From an uncultured Bacteroidales bacterium (GTDB lineage: Bacteria > Bacteroidota > Bacteroidia > Bacteroidales > WCHB1-69): 8,226 nt of DNA. The notes beneath the pieces were generated by a model. It saw nothing but the letters and a program-made list of their open reading frames with translations, had not been told where the DNA came from and searched no databases. The stretch's first letter is position 1; each line of letters opens with the position of its first letter. This document shows positions 1 through 5,857 of the stretch, piece after piece. Made by a program: the position numbers and the translations under genes. The DNA lies in assembly GCA_937901455.1 (NCBI GenBank), contig CALDIA010000165.1:1-8226 (forward strand), in the 5' to 3' direction.

Positions 1-32
1 CTTTTTTTCAATTCCCCTGCCTATATTTTTTA

Positions 33-40
33 TAACTTTG
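33..40 (+). promoter_or_regulatory. Putative -7 promoter element of the C1B peptidase gene
   Basis: TAACTTTG matches the Bacteroidota -7 consensus TAnnTTTG exactly. It lies 42 bases before the ATG at 83, which leaves a plausible leader of about 35 bases. The -33 region (about positions 5-13) is T-rich but has no clean TTTG, so the assignment rests on the -7 element alone. The leader is A/T-rich with no Shine-Dalgarno, as is common in this phylum. Confidence 0.4.
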
Positions 41-82
41 CCAGTTGAATCTATATAATCATAATTATTAAATCATAACTAC

Positions 83-1309
83 ATGAAAAAATTCTTCATT
101 CTTATCGCTGTAGCTGCGCTGATGATCAGCAGCAACTTTGCTTTGGCACAGACTGAAAATGCCAAAGAGGAAGGCTATGTTTTTACCATTAAAAAGGAGA
201 TTCCGATTACTTCTGTAAAAGACCAGAACCGAGCTGGCACCTGCTGGTGTTACTCGGGTCTTGGCTTCATTGAGGCTGAGTTACTGAGAATGGGCAAGGG
301 CGAGTATGATCTTTCTGAGATGTACATCGTTTCCAACACCTATAACGACCGTGCCATGGCTGCCGTTCGTACGCATGGCGATGTTTCTTTCTCACAAGGT
401 GGTTCTTTTTATGATGTGTTGTATGGCATGAAGAAGTTCGGTTTGGTTCCTGAGAGCGTGATGCGTCCGGGCACTGCCTATGGTGACACCCTGTCTGACC
501 ACGGCGAACTGTCCGCCCTCACCGATGCAATGGTACAGGCTATCGCCAAGGGAGACCACAAGAAATTGCAGACGGATGCCGATGGCAAGCCCCTCTGGCA
601 AAAGGCTGTTGCCGCAGTACACGAGACCTATCTTGGCAAATGTCCTGAAAGCTTCTCCTACAAAGGCGTAAACTACACCCCGAAATCCTTCTATGAGTCT
701 CTGGGTTTGAATCCTGACGACTATGTGTCCATCACCTCCTTCACACACCATCCTTTCTATGAGAAGTTCGTGTTGGAAATTCAAGACAACTGGCGCTGGT
801 CACAGGTGTACAACGTGCCCTTGGATGAATTCATGCAGATTTTCGACTATGCCATCAACAATGGTTATACCGTTGCCTGGGGTTCTGACGTGAGTGAAAC
901 TGGCTTCAGAAGCAACATCAAGAACGGTTTCTGCGTATTGCCTGACTTGGCTGGTGAAACCAAAGCCGTGGGCAGCGACATGGCTCACTGGACCGGTTTG
1001 AGCTCCGCTGAGCGCGCCAAGGAGTCCAACAACAAACCGACCCCGCAACGCTGGGTAACCCAAGAGGAGCGTCAATCCGCTTTCGACAACTGGGAGACTA
1101 CCGACGACCATGGTATGTTGATTTACGGTATTGCTACCGACCAAATGGGCAACGAGTACTACATGGTGAAAAACTCCTGGGGTAAATATGGCAAATACGA
1201 TGGTATGTTCTATGCCTCCAAAGCATTTGTACGCTATAAAACCATGAACATTGTAGTTCACAAAGACGCTATTCCAAAGGATATCAAGAAGAAATTGGGC
1301 ATCAAGTAA
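83..1309 (+). CDS. Secreted C1 family cysteine peptidase (bleomycin hydrolase / aminopeptidase C-like, C1B)
   Basis: Encodes 408 residues. Residues 1-22 form a classical signal peptide (KK, hydrophobic stretch, ALA-Q cleavage site), so the enzyme should leave the cytoplasm. The papain-fold catalytic set is visible: oxyanion Gln48 and nucleophile Cys54 in DQNRAGTCWCYS, His343 in DDHGMLIYG and Asn364 in KNSWG. The roughly 290-residue gap between Cys and His is typical of the bleomycin hydrolase/PepC subfamily (C1B); papain-type C1A enzymes have about 135. The C-terminus, IPKDIKKKLGIK, resembles the C-terminal arm that in this family enters the active-site channel and gives aminopeptidase character. 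Such genes are often annotated pepC or 'C1 family peptidase'. Known relatives hydrolyse peptides from the N-terminus; the substrate here is unknown. It appears monocistronic, with its own -7 element and a strong terminator 26 bases after the stop. A chagasin-like inhibitor gene lies on the opposite strand about 1.2 kb away. The start is supported by the signal peptide. Confidence 0.93.
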   Translation: MKKFFILIAVAALMISSNFALAQTENAKEEGYVFTIKKEIPITSVKDQNRAGTCWCYSGLGFIEAELLRMGKGEYDLSEMYIVSNTYNDRAMAAVRTHGDVSFSQGGSFYDVLYGMKKFGLVPESVMRPGTAYGDTLSDHGELSALTDAMVQAIAKGDHKKLQTDADGKPLWQKAVAAVHETYLGKCPESFSYKGVNYTPKSFYESLGLNPDDYVSITSFTHHPFYEKFVLEIQDNWRWSQVYNVPLDEFMQIFDYAINNGYTVAWGSDVSETGFRSNIKNGFCVLPDLAGETKAVGSDMAHWTGLSSAERAKESNNKPTPQRWVTQEERQSAFDNWETTDDHGMLIYGIATDQMGNEYYMVKNSWGKYGKYDGMFYASKAFVRYKTMNIVVHKDAIPKDIKKKLGIK

Positions 1310-1334
1310 TATCTGACCCGTACTCTTTATAGGA

Positions 1335-1361
1335 AACGCATCACTTAGTGGTGCGTTTTTT
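1335..1361 (+). terminator. Rho-independent terminator of the C1B peptidase gene
   Basis: A 10-bp stem (1335-1344 with 1348-1357, one G-U pair) has the three-base loop TTA and runs into T6 at 1356-1361. It lies 26 bases after the peptidase stop. The loop TTA (1345-1347) is, on the other strand, the TAA stop of the convergent glycosyltransferase, whose last two His codons form one arm. On the minus strand the stem is followed by only three T's, so it should terminate less well in that direction. Confidence 0.85.
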
Positions 1362-2550
1362 GTTTATAAAGGTTGCGCTCGCACACCAGCAACAAGTTGC
1401 GCAGGCGGTTCATTTGCGTGACGGACAGGTCTGAAAAACGGGTCTCCTTTGAGAACCAGTCAGGGACTCGTTCGGGCATCCACTGTTGCATGTTTTCCCA
1501 CAGAGCCTGCTCATCGGGTAGCGGGGAGGCGGCATGTTGCCCGCGAATGAACTGCAAAATGCGCAAGCCATCCGCTTTCTCGTGGTAGGCATGGATGAAA
1601 TGGGGCAGATCTTTGGCATTACGCCGAATGGGAACCCATGGGTCGGGGTTACTCGAATGTGCGTCCAAAAAATCTAAAAAGGGGGTCTGCAAAGGTTTCT
1701 CATATAGCAATTGGAGCATTCCGGCCGTTTCTCTGACCGCATCCCAAAGACTATGATGGAAGACAGTATAAGAATTGTTTTCTTCGGTCATGCCTTTCTG
1801 AATGGCAGGTCCTGTGCCGAATGGTACGCGGTCGGAAAGCCGGGTGGCGGGATAGACCATCTCATCGTTGGTATGGCCGATGGAAGACATCTTGCAGAAT
1901 TTCTGCAACAGGTAGAAGTCCTCGCCACTTTGGTAGGGGGTGATGCCCCCGATTTTTTGCAGGGCACCGGCGCGCATGACAATGGCGGAGCCTAAGGCGG
2001 TATATTGGTATAGTGTATCGGTCAGCAGCATATTGATGGCATAATTGCGCATATAGATTTCGTAGCGCAGCATAGCTCGGTCCATGAGGTTGTTGCCGCT
2101 CAAAGGGTGGTAATAGGGCACTGCCAGGGCCGGCCACTCCGGATGGAGGCTGAACGAGTGCAGCAACGAAGCAAGATAAGGCGGGCGCACACAAGTGTCA
2201 GCATCTAAGCTGACGATAAGATCATCGGCAGCGGCCTCCTGGAGAATAGTATCAAAGAGGGTTTTGCGCGCCCAGCCCACGCCTTGACGCTTGCCCTGCC
2301 ATCCCTGCCCTTGCGAAGAACGGTCAAGAATCGTCAAGCGGAGCCCCTGGTAATTGTGTAAATACTGAAGTAAGGCGCGATTACGCTCACAGACAGCAAA
2401 GTGCGTAGCCTCGTGCCACCAAGCCTCTGGCTGGTTAACGCATATCCAAACTTGAAAATCTTGATGGGTTTGCTGCTGCAGCCGGGCAAGCGTTTGCGGC
2501 AAAGCCGACAATTCGTCCATGGCCGGAATGGCCACATGAAGGGATGACAT
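1345..2550 (-). CDS. Family 2 glycosyltransferase
   Basis: Encodes 401 residues with a GT-A fold starting at the N-terminus (LHVAIPAMDE, the usual nucleotide-binding first strand). The metal/nucleotide-sugar-binding DxD motif is D116-A-D118 in VSLDADTCV. The acceptor-side acidic motif is E210-D211 in SGEDFYLLQKF. A conserved-looking segment RLSDRVPFGTG follows at 237-247. Family 2 enzymes transfer a sugar from a nucleotide-sugar donor to a glycan, lipid or protein acceptor; the acceptor cannot be read from the sequence. Residues from about 270 to 401 form a C-terminal extension without evident membrane helices, so the enzyme is probably cytoplasmic or peripheral. The ATG is only 2 bases past the stop of the inhibitor lipoprotein gene, with TAGG just upstream, which suggests co-transcription and translational coupling. 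The stop codon lies in the loop of the convergent peptidase gene's terminator. The family call is firm; no pathway gene is nearby to suggest a role. Confidence 0.85.
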   Translation of the reverse strand: MSSLHVAIPAMDELSALPQTLARLQQQTHQDFQVWICVNQPEAWWHEATHFAVCERNRALLQYLHNYQGLRLTILDRSSQGQGWQGKRQGVGWARKTLFDTILQEAAADDLIVSLDADTCVRPPYLASLLHSFSLHPEWPALAVPYYHPLSGNNLMDRAMLRYEIYMRNYAINMLLTDTLYQYTALGSAIVMRAGALQKIGGITPYQSGEDFYLLQKFCKMSSIGHTNDEMVYPATRLSDRVPFGTGPAIQKGMTEENNSYTVFHHSLWDAVRETAGMLQLLYEKPLQTPFLDFLDAHSSNPDPWVPIRRNAKDLPHFIHAYHEKADGLRILQFIRGQHAASPLPDEQALWENMQQWMPERVPDWFSKETRFSDLSVTQMNRLRNLLLVCERNLYKQKTHH

Positions 2551-2552
2551 GC

Positions 2553-2933
2553 CTACTTGACTCTCACCACCACATCGCGGGTCTTGATGGTGGTGGTCTC
2601 AATATTGTCGCGGGCATAGACAAAATGTAGGGTGTCCACGCCTCTCTTCACCGCCTCAAATTTCCAATAGCGGTTGGAGGCTGCCCCCACCATGCCCTCT
2701 GGAGCCGTTCGTTCATAGCGATTGCCCACAGAGTCCACAACTGTAATCTGATCTTTATTGGCCAATGTCCACCAATAACCCAAAGAAGCATTGGTTGTAA
2801 ACGCAATCTCACAGGTCTGACCCTTCTTCAAAGTCACTGTATCTGTTTTCTTATCCACTGAAATCATCTCCTTTTGAGATCTGCAACCGGTCATGGCCAA
2901 TAGTATAACACTGAGAAATAATATTTTCTTCAT
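2553..2933 (-). CDS. Chagasin-family (I42) cysteine peptidase inhibitor-like lipoprotein
   Basis: Encodes 126 residues. The N-terminus MKKILFLSVILLAMTGC is a lipoprotein signal with lipid-modified Cys17, so the protein should be membrane-anchored and exported. The remainder has the chagasin/amoebiasin layout of an immunoglobulin-like beta fold: LKKGQTCEIAF, then N48-ASLGYWW (the NPTTGY/F-type loop), then G80-MVGAAS (the GxxG loop), then WKFEAVKRGVDTLHFVYAR. In known members, three loops enter the active site of papain-family peptidases and block it. Here the third loop is weakened: where the family has RPW or RPF, this protein has R108-D-N. The first loop also lacks the usual Pro and Thr residues. 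The fold is clear but inhibitory activity is not assured. It is the first gene of a probable two-gene unit with the glycosyltransferase and has its own putative -7 element. A C1B cysteine peptidase lies on the facing strand beyond the glycosyltransferase. Confidence 0.8.
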   Translation of the reverse strand: MKKILFLSVILLAMTGCRSQKEMISVDKKTDTVTLKKGQTCEIAFTTNASLGYWWTLANKDQITVVDSVGNRYERTAPEGMVGAASNRYWKFEAVKRGVDTLHFVYARDNIETTTIKTRDVVVRVK

Positions 2934-2957
2934 CTTTTTCTATTTATTAAACAACGG

Positions 2958-2965
2958 CAAAAATA
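2958..2965 (-). promoter_or_regulatory. Putative -7 promoter element of the inhibitor-glycosyltransferase unit
   Basis: Read on the minus strand the site is TATTTTTG, an exact TAnnTTTG match, 24 bases before the ATG of the lipoprotein gene. No convincing -33 TTTG is seen at the expected 19-base spacing. The site falls just after the nrdDG terminator, which is consistent with a separate transcription unit. Confidence 0.45.
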
Positions 2966-2976
2966 CAAATTATCTA

Positions 2977-3008
2977 CAAAAAAGAACCTATTCCCAAAAT
3001 TTATAGGT
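2977..3008 (-). terminator. Probable intrinsic terminator of the nrdD-nrdG operon
   Basis: On the minus strand ACCTAT (3008-3003) can pair with ATAGGT (2991-2986) across an 11-base loop, followed by TCTTTTTTG. The stem is only 6 bp, so termination may be partial. The nrdG stop TAG lies in the downstream arm, so the hairpin forms within the last codons of the gene. Confidence 0.55.
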
Positions 3009-3446
3009 GATATCTTCCGGTTGGCCGTTAACATTCTTCAGTAAACGTTGGTTGGTAGTTTTAGATTTTAGACTTCCCATTTTTGGATTGTAGGGCCCTA
3101 CCTTCACATAATCGAAATGTTGGAAACTGGCTGGAATAGCCTGAACACCAGAATACCAAGCCACTTTCAGATCGGTGGTCTCCCGGATATGATCACTCAA
3201 CGACACCACTTGGTCAGGAGTGGCATCACCTCCCATGAAGCACACGCAGGTGACAGAGCCTCCATACTTGCGCAACATGGCATCTAAAGCCTGCTCGTCC
3301 AGGGGATCGCCAATGTCATCCTGTAGGTGCGGACTATGACATTCGGGGCAATGGTTGGGGCAATTGGTGATGTTCACGGCGAGGGTGACCTCTCCGGGAA
3401 TTTCCTGAAAGACAATATCGTAATTGTAGTATTTGATAAGTTTGAT
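2988..3446 (-). CDS. nrdG: Anaerobic ribonucleoside-triphosphate reductase activating protein NrdG, apparent ATC start
   Basis: NrdG is a radical-SAM enzyme that uses a 4Fe-4S cluster and S-adenosylmethionine to create the glycyl radical on NrdD. The cluster motif CxxxCxxC is present as NCPNHCPEC, with Cys29, Cys33 and Cys36 in the numbering used here. FMGGD, which is involved in SAM binding, and the late segment VKVGPY follow. The first canonical start in frame is GTG at 3377, but it lies only five codons before the first cluster Cys. Upstream of it the frame encodes a typical NrdG N-terminus (KYYNYDIVFQEIPGEVTLA). Between the in-frame TAG upstream and this GTG there is no ATG, GTG, TTG or CTG. 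An ATC at 3446-3444 sits 5 bases after AGGAAAG and gives 152 residues, the usual family length. I therefore place the start there; a base error or ATG-to-ATC mutation is the alternative. The gene follows nrdD by 41 bases. Confidence 0.85.
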   Translation of the reverse strand: MKLIKYYNYDIVFQEIPGEVTLAVNITNCPNHCPECHSPHLQDDIGDPLDEQALDAMLRKYGGSVTCVCFMGGDATPDQVVSLSDHIRETTDLKVAWYSGVQAIPASFQHFDYVKVGPYNPKMGSLKSKTTNQRLLKNVNGQPEDITYKFWE

Positions 3447-3487
3447 CTTTGCTTTCCTAACGAATACGAACTACAAGTGGCTAACTT

Positions 3488-5593
3488 CTATTTGCACTCT
3501 TCTTTCTCCATTTTAGCATAGTATCTTCTGGCGGCCTCTTCCTGGCGACCTTGCGAGAAGCTGCTCACCCGTTTCATATAGCCGATAACGCGAGTAAGAT
3601 AATCCACATGGTGGCTATGGCATTCCGGACACTCATGCAGATAGCGCTTATCAATATGGCCACAGTCATTACACACTGTGTTGGGAATGTTGAAAGTGAA
3701 GTAATTGCAGCCTTCTTGTGCTGCCACGCGCAGCAGATGGCGGTATTGTTCCTTGGTAAGATGTTCCTCCAGATTGCAATGGAGTGCCGAACCACCCGTG
3801 AGATGGTCGATATAACGCTTGCCATGCATGCGGAACTTGTCAATCACGTTAGTGTTTTCATCCTCTACTACGTAGAAATAGCTATTATAGCAATCGCGGG
3901 GTACCTTATAACCATCCTCGCGGTCCCACTTGGCATGTTTCACACCGACGTTCTCCGCAGGAATCATCTCGCAGTTGAACATCAGCTCTTTGGTCTTATA
4001 CTTCTTGTTATAACGTTCAATCAAGCCTAAGACATCTTCCACAAACTTGGCATATTCATCATTGTCACTAATGGGGATGCCAAAATACTCGGCGGCCTCC
4101 ACCAAGCCGTTGACACCAATGGTCAGGTATTGGCGGTTGATGGCGATATAGCCGGCATCGAAAAGGGGAAGCATACCTTGAGCCTGCAGGTATTTAAGGT
4201 TCTCATTATAGGCGGTCTGCACCTTATGCATCAGATCAATGACCTCCTCCACAAACTGGAGAAATGGGATATTGTTGCGATGTTCGTACTGGATACAGCG
4301 GTTAAGGTTGATGGTAAGCACGCTCTTGGAGCCTGTGGACACACCTCCTGCGCCCAAGGTGTAGCTAAAGCCATTATCCTGAATCTCGTTGCGCAAGCGG
4401 CAGCAGCTACTCAGGGAGTCAGCATTGTCGCTCACATACGTGAAGAACGAGTGACCGGCGGCATACATCTCTGCGGTAAAGTCGGCATACTCCTGATCCA
4501 TGATGTCGCCATCCTTAGAGAGCAACGCCATGGTCTCTACGGGAAATGTCAGCACCGCACGGGTACGTTCCTCGTTAAACCAACGCATAAAACGCTTCTG
4601 AAGCCAGCTCACCGAATCCCAAGTAGGCATGGTGCCGTCAGGAAAGCGAAACTCACCAAACAGACTCTGGAAGTAATATTTGTCGTAATAGGAAATATTC
4701 CAGAACACAGACTGGTAGTTGCGGGCTCCGGAGGGTTGGTTGATGGAGTAGATCACCTGCTGAAAATAGTCGGTAATCACCTTGTCGATGGTTCGCTTGC
4801 GGGCGGAGAGGTCCACCACCTTGTCGGCTTCCTTATAGTAATCATCACCATAATCCTTGCGGATGAAGTAGTCCATATACATCAGAAACTCCGGGGTAGC
4901 GCATGCGCCGCTCAGCATACTCGACACCATGAAGACCATATTCACAAAACCGCCGCAGAAAGACTTGAGGTTGTTGGGACGGGTAGAGTTGCCACCGATG
5001 CTCTTGGTGCCATCCAACAACCATGGATACATGGTAATGCTGGCGCAGTAGTTGGCAATGCTGGTTTCATCATTTTTGTAGATGAAATGCTGGTTGAGCA
5101 ATCGAATGTACTTGTCGGCCAACTCTTTGCCATATATCTCCTTGATACGGTCGCAGAGCATACGCCGGTTAAGGCGGATGAAGTTCGACTTGGGCAGCTC
5201 GCCAATGAGGGTGGCAATGTTCTTCTTCTCCACATTGGCGTTGGCATCGTACTTGCTGCCGGTGGCCGCATTGGAAGCATTGCAATAGTTAATTAAAAAA
5301 CTGAGCTTGTCCTTCACCTCTCGGTCCTCATAATGGCGTTGACGGTACAAGATATACGACTTGGCCACAGAGTAGTAGCGTTCAGCCATCAAGGAAACTT
5401 CCACTTGGTTTTGAATCTCCTCCACAGAGATACCGTCATGAACCTGCACTCTGCTAAGCACATCTGTCAGCACCTCCTTGGTGGCAAAACTGTTCACAGA
5501 AAGAAAGGCCTTTTGGATGGCGTTCTTGATCTTGTCGGCTGAAAACGGCTCCCGTTTTCCATTGCGTTTGATGATGTATAGTTCTTCTATCAT
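3488..5593 (-). CDS. nrdD: Anaerobic (class III) ribonucleoside-triphosphate reductase NrdD
   Basis: This 701-residue glycyl-radical enzyme reduces ribonucleoside triphosphates to deoxyribonucleotides without oxygen. Residues 3 to about 90 are an ATP-cone regulatory domain (IIKRNGKREPFSADKI). The catalytic barrel follows. The adjacent Cys397-Cys398 in SLSSCCRLRNE is the likely position of the active-site thiyl Cys, judged by its distance from the radical Gly. Four zinc-binding cysteines (Cys641, Cys644, Cys655, Cys658) lie just before the radical site Gly671 in TRVIGYM, and the C-terminus has the usual QGRQEE segment. All expected elements are present and the length is normal, so the gene looks intact. 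It is the first gene of the nrdD-nrdG operon. A cobalamin riboswitch lies in its leader, so expression should fall when B12 is plentiful. The start ATG has no Shine-Dalgarno and overlaps the stop of a 19-codon leader ORF. Confidence 0.97.
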   Translation of the reverse strand: MIEELYIIKRNGKREPFSADKIKNAIQKAFLSVNSFATKEVLTDVLSRVQVHDGISVEEIQNQVEVSLMAERYYSVAKSYILYRQRHYEDREVKDKLSFLINYCNASNAATGSKYDANANVEKKNIATLIGELPKSNFIRLNRRMLCDRIKEIYGKELADKYIRLLNQHFIYKNDETSIANYCASITMYPWLLDGTKSIGGNSTRPNNLKSFCGGFVNMVFMVSSMLSGACATPEFLMYMDYFIRKDYGDDYYKEADKVVDLSARKRTIDKVITDYFQQVIYSINQPSGARNYQSVFWNISYYDKYYFQSLFGEFRFPDGTMPTWDSVSWLQKRFMRWFNEERTRAVLTFPVETMALLSKDGDIMDQEYADFTAEMYAAGHSFFTYVSDNADSLSSCCRLRNEIQDNGFSYTLGAGGVSTGSKSVLTINLNRCIQYEHRNNIPFLQFVEEVIDLMHKVQTAYNENLKYLQAQGMLPLFDAGYIAINRQYLTIGVNGLVEAAEYFGIPISDNDEYAKFVEDVLGLIERYNKKYKTKELMFNCEMIPAENVGVKHAKWDREDGYKVPRDCYNSYFYVVEDENTNVIDKFRMHGKRYIDHLTGGSALHCNLEEHLTKEQYRHLLRVAAQEGCNYFTFNIPNTVCNDCGHIDKRYLHECPECHSHHVDYLTRVIGYMKRVSSFSQGRQEEAARRYYAKMEKEECK

Positions 5594-5649
5594 AATAGGT
5601 TAAAGGTTTCATAATAGAAGCTCTGGGAATAGTTACTATGCAGTAGCAT
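5590..5649 (-). CDS. Possible 19-codon leader ORF overlapping the nrdD start (ATGA)
   Basis: Between the riboswitch and nrdD the minus strand reads ATG at 5649 and stays open for 19 codons (MLLHSNYSQSFYYETFNLL). It ends in TGA at 5592-5590. The last A of its TTA codon plus that TGA form ATGA with the nrdD ATG (5593-5591), the usual geometry of translational coupling. The nrdD start has no Shine-Dalgarno, so ribosomes ending here could re-initiate on nrdD. The leader ORF itself has only a weak AAGAG upstream. An ORF this short can occur by chance, and the peptide resembles nothing I know. Confidence 0.25.
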   Translation of the reverse strand: MLLHSNYSQSFYYETFNLL

Positions 5650-5690
5650 ACACAAGCTCTTAGTCCCGAAAGCTTACGTGTTTTTTGAGG

Positions 5691-5841
5691 ATAGGCAGGT
5701 CTTCTGGCTCGTTCTGTTATTTCAACGCCTTCCCGACTGGTCTGCCAGTGACATTATGTTGAAAAACATATAGAACTTACAGCTACGGGTATAGCCTTCG
5801 ATTTTCACGAAGTTCCCTATTATTCTCAAAGAGAACCTAAA
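5691..5841 (-). promoter_or_regulatory. Cobalamin (B12) riboswitch in the nrdD leader
   Basis: The minus-strand RNA carries the conserved cobalamin aptamer blocks in order. They are TTTAGGTTC at the 5' side (about 5841-5833), ATAGGGAAC (5820-5812), CGTGAAAATCG (5809-5799), ACCCGTAGCTGTAAG (5790-5776), CACTGG (5750-5745), TCGGGAAGGCG (5735-5725), and the B12 box AGCCAGAAGACCTGCCT (5709-5693). AGGT near the 5' end can pair with ACCT in the B12 box to close the element. Known members bind adenosyl- or related cobalamins and usually shut off the downstream gene. Upstream of nrdD the logic is that a B12-independent reductase is not needed when B12 is present. About 100 bases separate the aptamer from the ATG. 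I see no hairpin followed by a U-run there, so control may act on translation rather than termination. Confidence 0.95.
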
Positions 5842-5849
5842 CTCGGCGG

Positions 5850-5857
5850 CAAAAATA
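5850..5857 (-). promoter_or_regulatory. Putative -7 promoter element of the nrdD-nrdG operon
   Basis: The minus strand reads TATTTTTG, an exact TAnnTTTG. It would start transcription around 5843-5846, just ahead of the first conserved block of the cobalamin riboswitch, which is the position expected. A good -33 TTTG at 19-base spacing is not evident. Confidence 0.5.

Noticed and set aside
800..1261. 153-codon minus-strand open frame inside the C1B peptidase gene
   Set aside because: It is antisense to the catalytic His/Asn region of a clearly real gene, with no motif of its own.
3377..3377. GTG at 3377 as the nrdG start
   Set aside because: It would remove the conserved N-terminal strand just before the iron-sulfur motif and has no ribosome-binding site, whereas the upstream codons match the family.
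3551..4030. 159-codon plus-strand open frame opposite the 3' part of nrdD
   Set aside because: Same antisense effect; it covers the zinc-site and glycyl-radical region of nrdD and has no coding signs of its own.
4130..5296. 388-codon plus-strand open frame opposite nrdD
   Set aside because: It lies entirely inside the intact nrdD coding sequence on the other strand. The translation has no recognisable domain and is explained by nrdD codon bias keeping the antisense frame open.
5594..5840. Alternative pairing of TAGGTT in the riboswitch with AACCTA just before the nrdD ATG
   Set aside because: Six bases over such a distance can occur by chance, and it would hide the start in the unbound state, the opposite of the expected logic.
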